Assembly (NCBI GenBank): GCA_028622995.1
Contig: JAJQJQ010000005.1
Location: forward strand, 6,448,001 to 6,512,000
Reading direction: 5' to 3'
DNA: 64,000 nucleotides
From: Panagrolaimus kolymaensis
Lineage: Eukaryota; Nematoda; Chromadorea; Rhabditida; Panagrolaimidae
The position numbers were made by a program, and so were the translations under genes. Positions 15,122 to 25,738 of this stretch are shown piece after piece. Under the pieces are notes generated by a model. It was not told the DNA's origin, ran no database searches, and saw only the letters and a list, made by a program, of their open reading frames with translations. Position 1 is the first letter of the stretch, and every line of letters begins with the position of its first letter.

Positions 15122-18100
15122 TTTTAAAACCGAAAAGAACAAAAGTCTAAATCATTCTCTAATGAATTTTTAAAAATTATGGGTTGTCATGATGATGTTT
15201 CTCAGTTATCGATAGTTTACTGTATTCACCCGGGAAAAAAGAAGCTTACAACGCGCAATTATGATAGTACAAAGCTTTTTGTTTGTTTCAAAGAAAACAA
15301 AAATGCAACTCGAAGTTCTCAACATTTTTAAAAAAGCAAAAAGACAATTTTCATGTCAGATTTTTCAAAAAAATAATAGTTTGAAAACAAAATTGTTTTA
15401 AAACGGAAGTTTTTAAGAAACAAAAAAATTTAAAATATGGCAAAATAAAATATTTAAAAAATATATGATTTATGTAAAATCGATGGTGGAAGAGTATTGA
15501 AAACTTTTTACATATATAAAAACGATAGAAATTCAAAGCAAATTTCCTGGTTTATTTCATTCTTTAATTAACGGATAATTAAAAAATCAAACTATTTTTT
15601 ATATGACACCGTAATTGAGTATTTAACATTAATAATGTTATTGGTAAGCCAAGAAGAGAAAAAATTAATACTCTAAAAAATTTTAACCAGCTTTAAAAAA
15701 AACTACAAAATCTTAAACTTACAAATATAATAATATCAGATAAAAATCTTGCAAAAGATTATTATTGAAAAAAACGTGCAAATAGTAACTTTGAGGTTAT
15801 AATACCGGGAAAGTAATGAGAGTTTTTTACTTAAAGAATGAAATACAAAAAATGGTAGTATTTTTACGCATCAAAAGTATGCGCAAAGAAGATTAGAAAA
15901 ATTTGGATATTGCTTATAATTTTATTTTTTACACATATTATAAATAAAGATTATGCGTAAAAATCAAAAATCACCAAAAAGCAATTCAGTGATTTCACTT
16001 TCTTTTCATAAATGTTCAGCAGAAAATCAACATAAATGATTTCATATTAGAAAAGGCTGCTACTGTAAAAATAGTGCGATAGTTTAAAAGTCGAAAATTA
16101 AATAAAAATTAATATATTTAAGATTTTATCAAAGTTTTACCATTAAATAGTTTCATGAGAGAATAAAAAATTTATGCTGAGGAAAAGCATCAAACCTACC
16201 GTTTCCCATCTTTTAAAAGCAAATGAAAAATGAAAAATGAGTAAAGCGAAGAAAAAAAAAATTCAAATGCCTTAGTTTTTTTTGACTTTTAAAAAAAAAT
16301 AAAAAACGCAATCCAGAAAAGCTAAAAAAAATTAAATCCGAAATTTTTCAATATTATAAAGCTCTTCCACAAAAAAAAATTCATTTCATCTTATGTGTAA
16401 GCGTGTGCGATTATTATTATTCCTAAAAGCATAGACAAATTTATGGCTTCTCATATTTTCTGCGTTTTTTGCCTTTTTCTCTTTACCATAAGCATTTATT
16501 TTTTAATAAAGCCGAATTTTGAAAAAAGTAAGAAGTATTATTATTGTAAAATTCCTCAACTAAAAAAACTCATTCAATGTTAAATGTTTTTTCCTCAGTG
16601 GTTTTTAATCGTTGCAAAAATAAAAATTAATTCAAAGTAAGTATGTATACTTTTGACGCTTTTGAATTTTATTTTCTTCATCAAAAAGTCAAAGAATTTT
16701 TTTATTCTTTCGTTTTGCAAAAAATAAATAATTTTTCTTTGCAACCAACTTTGTTGTTAGAAGATCCCAAAAAAGGAATGCGAGAAAAGGGGAAAAATGC
16801 GCATGAATTTAATTTAAAAAAGGAAAAAAAGTCTCAAAAACAAAGACCAAAAATAAAACAAAAAATTAAAAATAAATTGTTTCTCGAGAAGGCTCGAATA
16901 AGTGAGTGAATGAAAGAGAGAAAAAAAAACAATATTATTATTAAATGCTTTTTTGGAGATCCATGGCCATGGCTTTCAAGTTTTCATATATTTTTTTCAT
17001 TTTCATCAACAAAAAAAAAAATTGAGAGAACTTTTATGCCAACTTTTCATCATAAACTCCGTTAATGTTTAATTGTTTCAGCAATTTTTAAAAAGACTAT
17101 ATCTAACCATCAAAGAATATATTTTTTTGACGATGAAGAAGAAGGAAAAAAATAGTGCGGGAAGAAAACAAAAAGACAAGTGCAGCATTTTTCGAAACTT
17201 TTTTTTAAAGGAGTTAATAAAAAATTCCATTTAAAAAATATATAAAATAAAAATAAATGAAAATTTGAATTTATAAATTATTGGGTCTTCTAGAAACTGA
17301 GAAGAATGAAGAATAATTTCATATAAAAACTTTAAAGATGCAATTGCAGTAACTTTTTTTACGATTTTAAACTTTTATAAAAGTTTTACTGTGCAATTTT
17401 TCTTCCAAATTATACTTTTTTTTTAAATTTAAATAGCATATTTTGAATTCGAGGAAGCAAACATGGTTTGCGCTTTATAAAAATCGGCCTTACAGTATAA
17501 TGAAAAAGCAAGATGTCCCATTAATAACTCATCTTTATAAAAGGTTTATAAATCTCGCTAAATTGGTTCCACAATTCTTTTTTTAAAGAGGCTTATATAA
17601 AAGATTCCGCGTTATAAAAAGACAAAAAAAATATGGGGAAATTTATAATAAAATCGCGATAAGTCAGTTACTTACAACAAGGATGATACCAAAAATTTTA
17701 GGATTTAAAATTTCTTGTATTTTTATTATTTTGTTTGTGAAGCTTTTTGACATCTGTAGGAACAATGTCATTTCTTTTCTACCACTACCCAAAATGAATC
17801 ATTATCCTATAGATGAGCTTAACGTCCTTTCGAAAAAACCAAAAGTTCAATTCAAACATGAAATTAAAAATCCAAAAATAGTTACTTTAATAATTTTTTT
17901 AAAATACCGTAAAAGGCTTTGGTTTTTTTTTCTTCAAATGATTTCATTTTAAAAAATGAAAAAGGAAAAAAAACAACAACAGAAAAGTGACATTGAGTTA
18001 ATGAAAGGCGACATCTGAGACCGCTTGCTTTAGGTCTTTTTTGAAACAAAACAAAAAATATGTATGTGAAAAAGATTTTTAAATTTTTTTTTGATAAAAT

Positions 18101-21100
18101 TAAATTAATTTTGTTAACAATTTTTTTTTAAAAATGGGGACAGAAAGTAGTAACATTTCTCGAAATTTTTATTTTTTTACAGATATGTAAAAAGCCGCCA
18201 TTCTATTATCAAAAAATATGTTTCTCCTTTGATTTTTTTTGTACCAAGAATTTACAAAAGCACTTTAATTATTATTGATAAATAAAAGCGCAATAAATAA
18301 TAATAATAATAACGACTTATTGTTGTTGTTTATTAATAAATAATCTTATCGAAGCTTATAGGTGTTTTATAAAAATTTTTTAAAGAAGAGGGCTACAGTA
18401 TTCAAGAGTCCTGTTGCTTACGTAAATTGCAAGATTCTTGAGCTATTTAAAAAAAATACCAGAAAACAAAGGTCAAAAACCAAAGTCATCCTTCTTTCGC
18501 GCACATTTTAAAGGAATTTTTGCTGTTCCTCAAACAAATAAACCTTCAACAACTTTATTAGCCTCAATTCGGAAACGAAAAAAGTAAAAGAGAAAAACCA
18601 AAAAATTTAAAAATTTATTTTTAAAAAAAACTTGATAAAAAAAATTTTAATGCCAACATTTTTTTTACGCTTCACAAACAATAAATTGAAAACCCAATTA
18701 CAAATTTTTTCCCCTTCTTTTTTATTTTTCATTTTGACAAATTGCAAAAGCTTGGTTCTTGCTTTTCTGCGGCTTACTTGCTTCACATCTTCTTCTTCTT
18801 CTTCAAGGAAGTCCCAGCAAAAAAAATAAAATAAAAAATAAAAGTGAAGTTCTTTTTCAGCGCTTCAAAGGACTTTTAAAACATTGGAATTTTGATAGAG
18901 AAAAAACTTTTGCAATTTTGAATAACAAAAAAAATTTGCTTTTTTTTTCAATTTTCACGTTTCAGTGATAGAAAAATTTCCAAAAAAATGGAACTAAAAA
19001 AAGTAGCAAAAAAGGATGTCGGCTTCAAAAAAAATATATATATTGGAGCACAAAAGTTATTTGGTTATGGGTTTTTGCAAAAAGATAAAGACTCTATAAA
19101 AAAGAAAGCACTATTTAAAACTAGAAAATTTTGGGCCTTATTTATATTCAAAATTTAGCAGTTTTTTATTATTATAAAAAAGCAAAGGAAATGAGTTTAA
19201 AATTTACGGTTTTTGTTTCCGCAAGCTTTTAAAAACTGTAGAAAAATAGTAAAATAAAAAGGAAATGGAATTAGTGAATTATAGGTTCTTTAAAATGTCA
19301 TCTAAATGCTTAAAACAAAGTTTAATTTATTAACTATATAACCTCTAGAAAAATCCTTTCTAAAATTTTAAGCTACTGTAGCAATTCTAAATATGTAACT
19401 TCTGATAACAAAATTACCTCTTACTTTTTTTGAATGTAGGATTCATCTTTTAAAACTTTTCCAAGAATTGAGCTAATTTAAATAAAACAAAAAACATGCA
19501 ATATGAATTTTAAACACCACTTATGCTAAAGAAAAGAAGACGACATCTTGTTTAGTTGAGAATTCGAAAAAAAAAACAACACAAATTTTAACATTTTTTG
19601 ACATTTTGCAAAGAAAAAAAAATATTGCAGAAAAAAAATTATTCAGGAAAGGAAATTATACTTGAAAATGCCAAAACTTGTTATAGATGTCTGTCAAAAA
19701 GGAATAATAAAAAAAAGTTTATTTTCAGTTTGTTTTTAAAGAAAAGTTTTGAGTGCTTTTTTATTTAGAATTCTTAAAATTGGTTGGAAAACAAATGATA
19801 AATTTTATGTTTAAATTTTTAGAGTATGGTTTATCCAAGAAATGATAGCTTTGATTACGCAAAGCATGGGTAATGAAATTTTGCCGCCGATTCGGTAGTA
19901 AATCAAAAGGTTAGAGGAGATAAGGGCTCCTTTCATTTAAATTAATTCGATTTTCAAAACCTTACAAAAAATCTAATCAAACTCAAAACAAATAATTGGA
20001 AACCAGCTAAAACGGAATTAAACACCATTCTAACAATCCGTGGGAAAAAAAACAATAAAAATTGTTCCTGAAAAAAAGTCTAAATTTAAAAAACAAATAA
20101 ACATATTTAATAATAAAAAATTTTGTCAATTTTTAAACCAAAAAAAGAAGTACTTGAAGCGGATGTCGCTCTTTTTTTTGCCCATTTTAAAGCAATAAAT
20201 TTTTCAATTTTTAATGACCTGGCATGTATGTTTGTGTCCTCCACTTTTGAATGGCAGAAGAAAAAAAATGTGCCAAAAAAGGAGTAGGAAAAAAAGTTGT
20301 CAAATGTGAAAAATTTTTTATCCTTAAATAAAAAAAGAACTCAAAAATATGAAAAGCAAAAAAAAAGGAAAGAAATATGAGAAAACAAACGAGCAAATAA
20401 ATAACTGCAAAAAAAAAGAAAATGACAACTTCAAAAACTTTTTTTTATGTAAAATCGTATTTTTTTTTTATAAAATTTATATGCTTTTCCAATTTAGTTT
20501 TGTTTTTTTAAGCAGCTCAAAAACGTGATGATAAAAATTGAAATATGTATGTATGAAATATGAAATTTGAGAGTTTTTTTTCTTTTCAGAAACTTTGTTG
20601 ATGGTTTTTAAAACAAAAATTTATTAATTTTTTATACATTTTTGTAAGAAAAAAAATGTTGCGAAGTTTCAAGCAAGAAAACCTCATCAAAAGTATCAAA
20701 CATTTGAGTGTCTGCATTTTTTAAATTATTTATTAGATATAGTAATGGCGGAATTATCAAGAGCTTTAACACACCAAATAAGCTTGGGATGAGAAAAAAA
20801 CAAACAGATAATATGATAAAAGTAAAGTTTTTTTATTAAACGCTTGAAAATGCCATCGTTTTCGAGTAAATACAGACACCTAAAAATTTTTGAAGGAAAT
20901 CTACGGTTACTAAACTTTCACCATTATTGAAAATTCATTGTTGGACCATGCTGTGTTATCAATCGTGTAACTTCTTTCATAACTCAAGCCATCGAATTGA
21001 AGGCTTTGCAGTATTTGAAGGTTTTCATTATTAGCTGTTGAAAAATGCATTCTCTTACATTGAATCTCTATAAAATGCAACCACATTTTTTTCTGTTCAA

Positions 21101-21404
21101 TTTTTTTTTCTTTCACTTTTTACACTCCTTATCAATATAATAAACACGAGGATTTCAATACCTACTTTTTTAGTGATTGCTTATTTCACGAATTAACAAA
21201 AAAACATTGGGCTACAAATGAATGCTATTTTTGTTACAAGAATTTGATATATTAGGAAACATTTGTTGGGTCGCCGCGATCAAAAAAAATAAGCAACAAA
21301 GATCAACAAGTGCAGAAAAAATGTTCAGCAAAAATATTTCATCAAAAACAGGTGGAAAAAAAGTAAACAAAAATAAGTGATCATCAACATTTCTTGCGGA
21401 CTCG
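15122..21404. other. Gene-poor A/T-tract desert, right part
   Basis: This continues the desert up to the ferritin promoter and holds no supportable gene. Simple repeats include (TAA)n near 18297-18314 and (TCT)n near 18788-18804. A minus-strand open stretch at 20910-21116 has more protein-like composition than its surroundings and is described as a finding, but it has no recognisable relatives and no neighbouring exons. A GATA-type site (CTTATCA) lies at about 21128-21134, upstream of ferritin. Confidence 0.55.
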
Positions 21405-21412
21405 TATAAAAA
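21405..21412 (+). promoter_or_regulatory. TATA box of the ferritin gene
   Basis: TATAAAAA lies 77 bp upstream of the ferritin ATG and is followed by a short purine-rich leader. Spacing and sequence fit a classical core promoter. Assignment is by position only. Confidence 0.55.
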
Positions 21413-21481
21413 GAGCGTCGCTTTTTTACTATTTTTTAGTTCATTAAGAGCTTTATTAAAAAAAAAAGAGATAGAAAAAAT

Positions 21482-22163
21482 ATGTCAGTTCACGAAGGTG
21501 AATCCATTATCCGACAAAATTTTGTTCAAGATGCCGAAGCAGGCCTTAACAAACAGGTGATAAAAGGGTTTCTAACTTTTGTGGTTTAAAAAAAAGATTT
21601 GTTTTAGATTAATTTGTTAATGAATGGAAGTTATTCATATTTATCAATGAGTTATTACTTTGATCGAGATGACATTCATCTTTCTAATATCGCTAAATGG
21701 ATGAAGGTAATGCTTGTTGCATTTAAAGCTTTGTTTTTTAAATTGATTCTTTTAGTGCCACAGTCAAACTCAATACGAGCAAGCCACAAGCCTCATGAAA
21801 TATCAAAACACCAGAGGCGGTCGTTTAGTTTTTCAAACCATTTCAAAACCTGAAACTGATGATTGGGGTTCTCCAATTGAAGCATTCCAAAAAGCTTTGA
21901 ATATGGAAAAATCCAACAATAAAGCTTTCATTGAACTTCATGAAATTGCAACCACTAATAAGGATTATCAAATGTGCGGTATGTAAACCTGAAGTGATAT
22001 TTTTAAAAAATAAAATGATTTCATTTTAGATTTCATCGAAGATAAATTCTTAAACAAAGCAGTTGAAACCATTGAAGAAATCGGTAAACATATTGCAAAT
22101 CTCAAACGAGTTGGAAAAGGCATGGGCGAATACATGTTCGATCAAACTTTTAACAGCAGTTAA
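21482..22163 (+). CDS. ftn: Ferritin with a degraded ferroxidase centre
   Basis: Four exons (21482-21556, 21608-21706, 21756-21978, 22030-22163) encode 176 residues of a cytosolic-type ferritin: no signal peptide, the usual four-helix length, and the motifs [23 protein letters not shown] and CDFIE. Ferritins form 24-mer cages that store iron, and H-type subunits oxidise Fe(II). Aligned by eye to human H-ferritin (offset +2), Tyr34 and Glu107 survive as Y36 and E109. Glu27, Glu61, Glu62, His65 and Gln141 are replaced by L29, T63, Q64, Q67 and A143. The light-chain nucleation glutamates are also absent. It therefore looks like a structural or regulatory subunit that must co-assemble with an active chain. 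A TATA box lies upstream. Family assignment is certain; loss of activity is inferred. Confidence 0.95.
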
Positions 22164-22661
22164 ATGTATCTTCTTGTTTAACCAATATTGATTGTAAATA
22201 TTTGTGTAAAAGATTAAGTTGCATATTACTCATCAGATATGTATTTAGATAATTGTTAAGTGAAAAAATTTTTATGCCATTGTTATAAAATTAAGCTAAT
22301 AAAACATATATGTATTAATAACTCCATATACGACATACAAAAGAAAGAAATCTTAGACTCACAAATTAGGAGTTAAAAATTTTAATGAAAAGAAAAACAT
22401 AAATTGGGCATAATTGCATCTTACTATGCTGCACCTATTACATACATACTAGCAAAAAATAAAGGATAACTAAAATTGTTGTTTGCTTTCCTCGAACTCT
22501 TTTAAGGCCGGTTACTTCCTAACACGATTGTTGTTGCATGAGCGGTTTGAAAAAAATAATTTCAAACTCACAATTATCTCTTTCGTCAGTCAGAAAGAAG
22601 GCTTTTGTTTTCATCATCAAAGTTTCATCCATCTCAACTTCTCTCGTATTTTTCAATCAAA
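22164..22661. other. Intergenic: ferritin 3' flank and snr-7 promoter
   Basis: AT-rich spacer. It contains an AATAAA-type poly(A) signal near 22298 for ferritin and a pyrimidine-rich leader just before the snr-7 start codon. No other gene was seen. Confidence 0.5.
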
Positions 22662-22994
22662 ATGAGTAAAGCTCATCCACCAGAACTTAAAAAATATATG
22701 GACAAGCAAATTGACTTCAAATTAAATGGAAATCGGTAAGCTATTTGAACCTTCTCAGTAATTTATTAACTTTGCCTTTTTTTAGACATGTCTCTGGTGT
22801 ACTTCGTGGATTTGATCCTTTTATGAACATTGTTGTAGATGAAGCTGTTGAACATCAAAAGGTTGGAAACTTTCTTAAAGATTAATTTACTTATCATAAT
22901 TTCGTTTTAGGGTGGCGGAACAAACAATATTGGAATGGTCGTTATTCGTGGTGGTTCAATTGTTCTAATGGAGCCAAAAGAAAGAGTCGCTTAA
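22662..22994 (+). CDS. snr-7: Small nuclear ribonucleoprotein Sm G
   Basis: Three exons (22662-22735, 22786-22861, 22911-22994) encode 77 residues. The N-terminus [15 protein letters not shown] and the block RGFDPFMN (Sm1), followed by [12 protein letters not shown] (Sm2), match Sm G almost residue for residue, and the length is that of the family. Sm G is one of seven proteins that ring the Sm site of U1, U2, U4 and U5 snRNAs in the spliceosome. Both introns are about 50 nt. The start is the only plausible ATG and matches the conserved N-terminus. Confidence 0.98.
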
Positions 22995-23136
22995 TGATTG
23001 AATTCAGAAATGTCCTACGTGATCTCTGTTGTTTTTAATTTTGTTTTTATACTTTTTTGTTTCATAAAATTCCAACTTTTTTACTTTTTTTTATTTCACA
23101 AAATCTATTATAAATAACGTACAAAAAAAGTGCTAT

Positions 23137-24220
23137 TTAGTATATTTTTCTGAATTTCCTATAATATAGTTTCCACGAAAGTAATGGATATGGTTGTTGA
23201 ACACGTTCTTCGAAGAGATTGTATTTATTTTTCTTCAACAAGTGAAGCAGATGATCACAGCGAATACCTGGAGCTAGAAGAGCCTGTCGAATGATCGAAG
23301 GAATATGTCTTTTGTACTTTCTTGCTTCATCGAGATTCTTTTGAGCAACGTTCAATAAATCTGCTGCTAGAGCTTTTAATCCATCAGGATTCTTATTATT
23401 GTAAACTTTATCTGGTGTTAGCTCATGGATGGACATAAGATCATTTGGAAGTAAAACAATACCTTCGCGAAGCAAAGGAAGAGTGGCTCTAAAATTTTGA
23501 TTGCAAATAAATGAAAATAAAGCTAAGAACTACCGCAACAATGTTAAAATGGTTAATGCAGCACCCATGTTATCTGCAGCCTTTTCAAAGGCTTCATTTG
23601 TTTCTGGGTTTAACGCCTTTCCAACCAGTTTAATTACTGTGCCATTGATATCTCTACCAGATTCTTCGAGTTTTTGAACAGATACATATGGCCGATCACC
23701 AAGAGTTGCTTCACGAGCAGCAACAAGCTTGATATAAAGCGGTAAATTTGCAGTGGAACCATAAACAGTCAAAGCTGTCACAACCGGTTGTCGAGGAGCT
23801 GGACCTTTGCCATCTCCAAAAATTGTGTGAAGAGAATCCTTCCAAAATTTCAGCTGATTAATACCAGTAATACCAGAATTTCTTTTAATTTTTTGTCGGA
23901 TTGTTGAAACCTCAGCGTTAAAGGCCAAATTCTAAAGAAAGGGTGTTTGCTATATATTGGTAACAGTGAAAAAAGGACTCACAGCAATAACCTTTGGTTT
24001 TGCTTCCGGTGGCATCAACAAAGCCGTTACATAATTTTCATAATCTCTCCTTTTAACCAAATCGCTACAATATTTCATCGCTTCATTTGCTGATTTGGTA
24101 TCAACCTTTCTTTTCTCAGGTTGTTTGCCGCTAAAATCCTCATCAAGAATAAATTGAAGAAACTTTATTAATCAAAATCTTACATAATAGAAAAAGAAAT
24201 AAAGCGAAAAGAGATGGCTT
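23137..24220 (-). CDS. NDUFAF6-like complex I assembly factor (squalene/phytoene synthase fold)
   Basis: Exons at about 24184-24220 (tentative), 23983-24130, 23534-23931 and 23137-23488. The reading has KYCSDLVKRRDYENY, then LKFWKDSL and PRQPVV, and ends in RKIY, the order found in NDUFAF6. This is a mitochondrial protein of the isoprenoid-synthase fold needed for early complex I assembly. The 5' end is unresolved. The first in-frame ATG is at 24078, inside the conserved domain, and the small upstream exon reads in frame but has no ATG. A four-codon ATG frame overlaps the in-frame ATG. The gene lies about 120 bp downstream of EMC5 on the same strand with a TTTTTAG acceptor at its head, as expected for an operon gene receiving a spliced leader. 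The function call is firm; the start is not. Confidence 0.85.
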
Positions 24221-24340
24221 CTAAAAATAAACAAAATCAAATTATTAAATAATAAAGTTATTATTAATACAAATCAACAACAAAGCAAGTGAGATAAAGG
24301 TATGAAAATTAATTACCAGCCTTAAAGATGAGAGGATAAT

Positions 24341-24717
24341 TTACTCGAAGAATTCTGGAGATAGACATTTTGCTCGATGATCAAAAGTATAGAAAGATGG
24401 ACAATTTCCAATAGTATCCCAGGATTTCTTGATAACCTAAAAATTAATGATACATTTAAAGCAAGTAAGAAAAAACAATCACTTACTTCTTTGTCAACAC
24501 GAATAGTTTGAAATTCACCAGGCAAGAAAGTTGTAGCAAAAATACAAATAATTAAACTAACAATGGTTTGAATGACGATATCAAAAGGAAGTTGATTGAA
24601 TTCTTGTCCAGTAAGTCGTAAATATGAATTGTGTTGAGCAGCCGAATACGCGCAATGAAGAAGACTTGCAAGACTAACCAATGTAATCACTTTCCAAACA
24701 GATTGAGGTGAATTCAT
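24341..24717 (-). CDS. emc-5: ER membrane protein complex subunit 5 (EMC5/MMGT1)
   Basis: Two exons (24487-24717, 24341-24436) give 108 residues. Features are an N-terminal membrane segment, the motif AAQHNSYLRLTGQEF, LPFDIVIQT, a second hydrophobic helix and GEFQTIRV. The C-terminal exon carries CPSFYTFDHR, typical of EMC5. The EMC inserts tail-anchored and multipass proteins into the ER membrane, and EMC5 is a small core subunit with two helices. The start ATG is at 24715-24717, and the length equals that of family members. It sits 284 bp downstream of the PRELI gene and 120 bp upstream of NDUFAF6, all on the minus strand. Confidence 0.93.
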
Positions 24718-25001
24718 ATCACTTGAGTCCGCAAATGGACTGAAAACCTTCTTAAAATAAACATTAATCAGCCATACAAAGTTAGAAAATAAAGATATTC
24801 GTGACCGTAGGAAAACGGTAGTTCATACAACACAAAGCGAAAAGATTGTAAAAAGCATATATTATAACAAAATTAAGTGACAAAAATATTTAACAAATCA
24901 CAAGTAAAAATATTCCATCCAGAAAAAGGACGACTAAACTTAACAAAAGAAAATCTGTACAATAAATAATAAATCATGTTAATAGTCAAAATAAACTAAA
25001 A

Positions 25002-25738
25002 CTATGCTTTCTCTAATTCAACTTTAGGCTTTTTTCTTAATAATTTGTCCGTAAGAATGGTAGCCTTTTCATGAACCTTTGAAGTTGTTCCATTTTCAGA
25101 TGTTGGCAGCATTGATGATCCATAACGTTCTTCCAATTTTTCTTGTATTCCACTAAGCGTTTTGCGAATTGAATTACGGAATGTCATAACAAGAATTCGT
25201 TCGATGAAAGATGAAAGACGTGAATAATTTACAGAAACAAAAAGATCACGAGATAATGAGGTTTTGTTGGAATCCTGAAAAGTGGAAGGAATTGATAAAT
25301 ATATGCATATAAGTCAATGAGTTGAAAACATACTAGTGATCGATAAACACTTTTCTCATCCATATGAAACAATTCGGTGAATGAAACATTTCTCGTATAA
25401 GTAATCAAAGTATTTGTTCTTCTATCATATATACTTTCTTCCAAAGTTGGCACGATTTGAATTGTATTCAATCTTGACATCCATTTTGGTACTGATTTGA
25501 GAAAATTTGCGCCTAAAAATACATATTTTTACATTAAGCATGCTAAATAAATAAAAATATTACCTTTTTTCACAACCAATTTCTTTGTAAAAATAGTACT
25601 TTCGGTAATTTTTCTTTCAATCACATCTTCTGAAATAACATGCTTTGCAAAGCTATTTGGATATCGATCGTAAAAGACTGCAGAAACTTCATTGAAAGCA
25701 TAATCAAATATATGAGTTGGTGAGGTCCAATATTTCAT
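25002..25738 (-). CDS. PRELI/MSF1-domain mitochondrial lipid-transfer protein (PRELID1-like)
   Basis: Three exons (25564-25738, 25334-25512, 25002-25274) give 208 residues. The N-terminus MKYWTSPTHIFDYAF, followed by RYPNSFAKHVISEDVIERKI, is the start of the PRELI/MSF1 domain. The KWMSRL, ESIYD and ISF-type strands follow in order. Proteins of this family, in complex with TRIAP1-type partners, carry phosphatidic acid or phosphatidylserine across the mitochondrial intermembrane space. The RYPN...KHV pattern is nearer PRELID1 than the slowmo/PRELID3 group. The tail after about residue 165 is charged and lacks family similarity that I can see. It is the first gene of the minus-strand run PRELI-EMC5-NDUFAF6. 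Confidence 0.9.

Noticed and set aside
1..21404. piRNA cluster
   Set aside because: The A/T-rich context is suggestive, but I did not see repeated CTGTTTCA-type upstream motifs, so there is no positive evidence.
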